DNA from: an uncultured Clostridia bacterium
GTDB lineage: Bacteria; Bacillota; Clostridia; Oscillospirales; Oscillospiraceae
Assembly: GCA_946619065.1 (NCBI GenBank)
Contig: CAMOLY010000011.1
Coordinates: 1-15,701, forward strand
DNA length: 15,701 nt
Reading direction: 5' to 3'
Made by a program: the position numbers and the translations under genes. The notes below the pieces were generated by a model, which had not been told where the DNA came from, did no database searches, and saw only the letters and a list, made by a program, of their open reading frames with translations. Of the stretch, positions 14,685 to 15,701 are shown piece by piece (position 1 is the stretch's first letter; every line of letters starts with the position of its first letter).

Positions 14685-14717
14685 ATCATCAGAATCTATG
14701 ACCGGAGGGAACCGTCT

Positions 14718-15233
14718 ATGCCCTTTTCTCTGCTGCCAAAGGCCATCTTCCACCAGCTGACCGATGTGACGCCGGATTATCTGCGCGCCAACGGAAGAAA
14801 GCTCCTGATGCTGGATTTTGACAACACGATGCTCCCCTACACCTCCAGGATCCCCACGCCGGAGCTTCTGCGGTGGATCGACGGCATGAAGCGCGGCGGG
14901 ATCGCGCTCTGCGTGGTCTCCAACAGCCACAAGACCAAGTCCCGGGATTTTTGCCGGACGCACAACATCGGCTGCATCACCCATTCGAAAAAGCCGTCCG
15001 GAAAGGGCATCCGCAAATGCCTGGAACGGTACGGCGTCGCGCCCGGCGAGGCGGCGCTGGCGGGCGACCAGATCTATACCGACGTCCTGGGCGCCAACTG
15101 CGCGGGGGCCATGTCGATCCTGGTCAAACCGATTCATCTTCATAATTTCTGGCTGAAGCTCCGGCATGCCGCCGAGCAGCCATGGATTTTACTGGCAAGA
15201 AAAAGGAGGATCAAAAAACATGAAAAATCTTGA
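14718..15233 (+). CDS. yqeG: YqeG-family HAD phosphatase
   Basis: The 171-residue protein starts at 14718 after GGAGGG with about eight bases of spacing. HAD motifs occur in order: LDFDNT (32-37; nucleophile Asp33 and acid Asp35), VVSNS (66-70), Lys91/Lys92 in KKPSGKGI, and GDQIYTDVLGANCAG (116-130) with Asp117 and Asp122. The order and the N-terminal segment (LPKAIFHQLTDVTPDYL) are typical of the YqeG group of HAD subclass IIIA enzymes. Some members dephosphorylate phosphatidylglycerophosphate (Gep4-like), while others have no known substrate. It overlaps the next gene by 14 bases, so it is co-translated with it. Confidence 0.92.
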   Translation: MPFSLLPKAIFHQLTDVTPDYLRANGRKLLMLDFDNTMLPYTSRIPTPELLRWIDGMKRGGIALCVVSNSHKTKSRDFCRTHNIGCITHSKKPSGKGIRKCLERYGVAPGEAALAGDQIYTDVLGANCAGAMSILVKPIHLHNFWLKLRHAAEQPWILLARKRRIKKHEKS

Positions 15234-15701
15234 CAAGTATCTCTCTCTGCTGGACGGAGGAACCTATGACGGTCTGCTGCTGACCAGTTCCATCTCCCGC
15301 AAATACTGCGCCGAGTTCAATGTGGACGAAGGCGTCGCCATCGTCACCAAGCAGGGCTGCCGCTACTACACCGACTCCCGCTACATTGAAACCGCCGAAA
15401 AGAACCTCAAGGGCTTCGACGTCCGCATGGTCGACAAGAACAGAAACTATATCAAGCTGCTCAACGAGGCGATTGCCGATTTCGGCGTCAGGACCCTGGG
15501 CTTCGAAGAGAATTATCTGACCGTCGCCGAGTTCCGCAGTTACGAAGAAAAGCTGAACGCGAAGCTGGTCCCCTGCCAGCAGGAGCTCAACCGCTTCCGC
15601 TATGTGAAAGAGGAATATGAGCTGGAGCGGATGCGCGAGGCCCAGAACATCACCGACCGCGCCTTCACCGAGGTCTGCACCCGCATCCGCGAGGGCATGA
15701 C
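15220..15701 (+). CDS. M24 Xaa-Pro peptidase (aminopeptidase P family), 3' end outside the window
   Basis: The first 160 residues are visible. The ATG at 15220 follows AAAAGGAGGA with nine-base spacing; this ribosome binding site and the start lie inside the end of yqeG. The visible part is the creatinase N-terminal domain: YDGLLLTSSISRKYCAEF, then VAIVTKQGCRYYTDSRYIETA, then the linker LVPCQQELNRFRYVKEEYE that leads into the peptidase domain. The metal-binding catalytic domain would lie to the right and cannot be checked. Such enzymes remove residues preceding proline from peptides in the cytoplasm. In many Bacillota, yqeG-like and M24 genes are close to efp, which may follow. Confidence 0.88.
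   Translation, partial: MKNLDKYLSLLDGGTYDGLLLTSSISRKYCAEFNVDEGVAIVTKQGCRYYTDSRYIETAEKNLKGFDVRMVDKNRNYIKLLNEAIADFGVRTLGFEENYLTVAEFRSYEEKLNAKLVPCQQELNRFRYVKEEYELERMREAQNITDRAFTEVCTRIREGM

Noticed and set aside
13794..14701. Two plus-strand 282-residue frames
   Set aside because: They start inside the Cys-rich gene or its terminator region, run over an intrinsic terminator, and are Arg/Pro/Ser-rich; the minus-strand frame there is more protein-like.

Overview
The window reads as a high-GC, low-branching Bacillota chromosome, most likely a gut Oscillospiraceae-type clostridium (inference). The signs are strong AGGAGG-type ribosome binding sites, a PdaA-type deacetylase, a YqeG phosphatase next to an M24 peptidase, InlB-type surface repeats, and GC-rich hairpin repeats of a kind I associate with Faecalibacterium/Oscillospiraceae genomes (memory, not a search).

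Layout. Positions 1-4323 hold the 3' part of a very large secreted surface protein built from repeated modules. A 630-bp gene-free stretch follows, with hairpins and a 17-bp x 5 tandem repeat, and ends in a clear sigma-A-type promoter (4912-4940). This promoter starts a plus-strand gene string: a short lipoprotein (5003-5404), an AT-richer 93-aa protein (5427-5708), an intrinsic terminator (5738-5771), an HPr-kinase-like kinase (5810-6559), a 266-bp tandem repeat carrying copies of the kinase's 3' end (6553-7095), a PqqD-like protein (7140-7529), an NTP_transf_5-type nucleotidyltransferase (7526-8761), and an ABC exporter (8764-10563) closed by a bidirectional terminator.

The minus strand then carries malQ and greA as an overlapping pair (12661 down to 10675), divergent from a polysaccharide deacetylase (12790-13584). 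A tiny Cys/Asn-rich membrane protein (13676-13846) with its own terminator comes next. It converges on an unrecognised minus-strand gene (14656 down to 14018), which is divergent from yqeG (14718-15233). yqeG overlaps the start of an M24 Xaa-Pro peptidase that runs off the right edge.

The most interesting part is 4912-10563. Kinase, PqqD-like protein, nucleotidyltransferase and exporter are partners known from peptide-modification (RiPP) loci such as phosphorylated lasso peptides and from the computationally named HPr-rel-A system, but no lasso cyclase, leader protease or radical SAM enzyme is present. The 93-aa protein (with a strong RBS and followed by a terminator) and the stalk-like lipoprotein are the best candidates for the substrate. 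I infer an uncharacterised peptide or cell-surface modification and export system; the substrate and chemistry cannot be read from the sequence.
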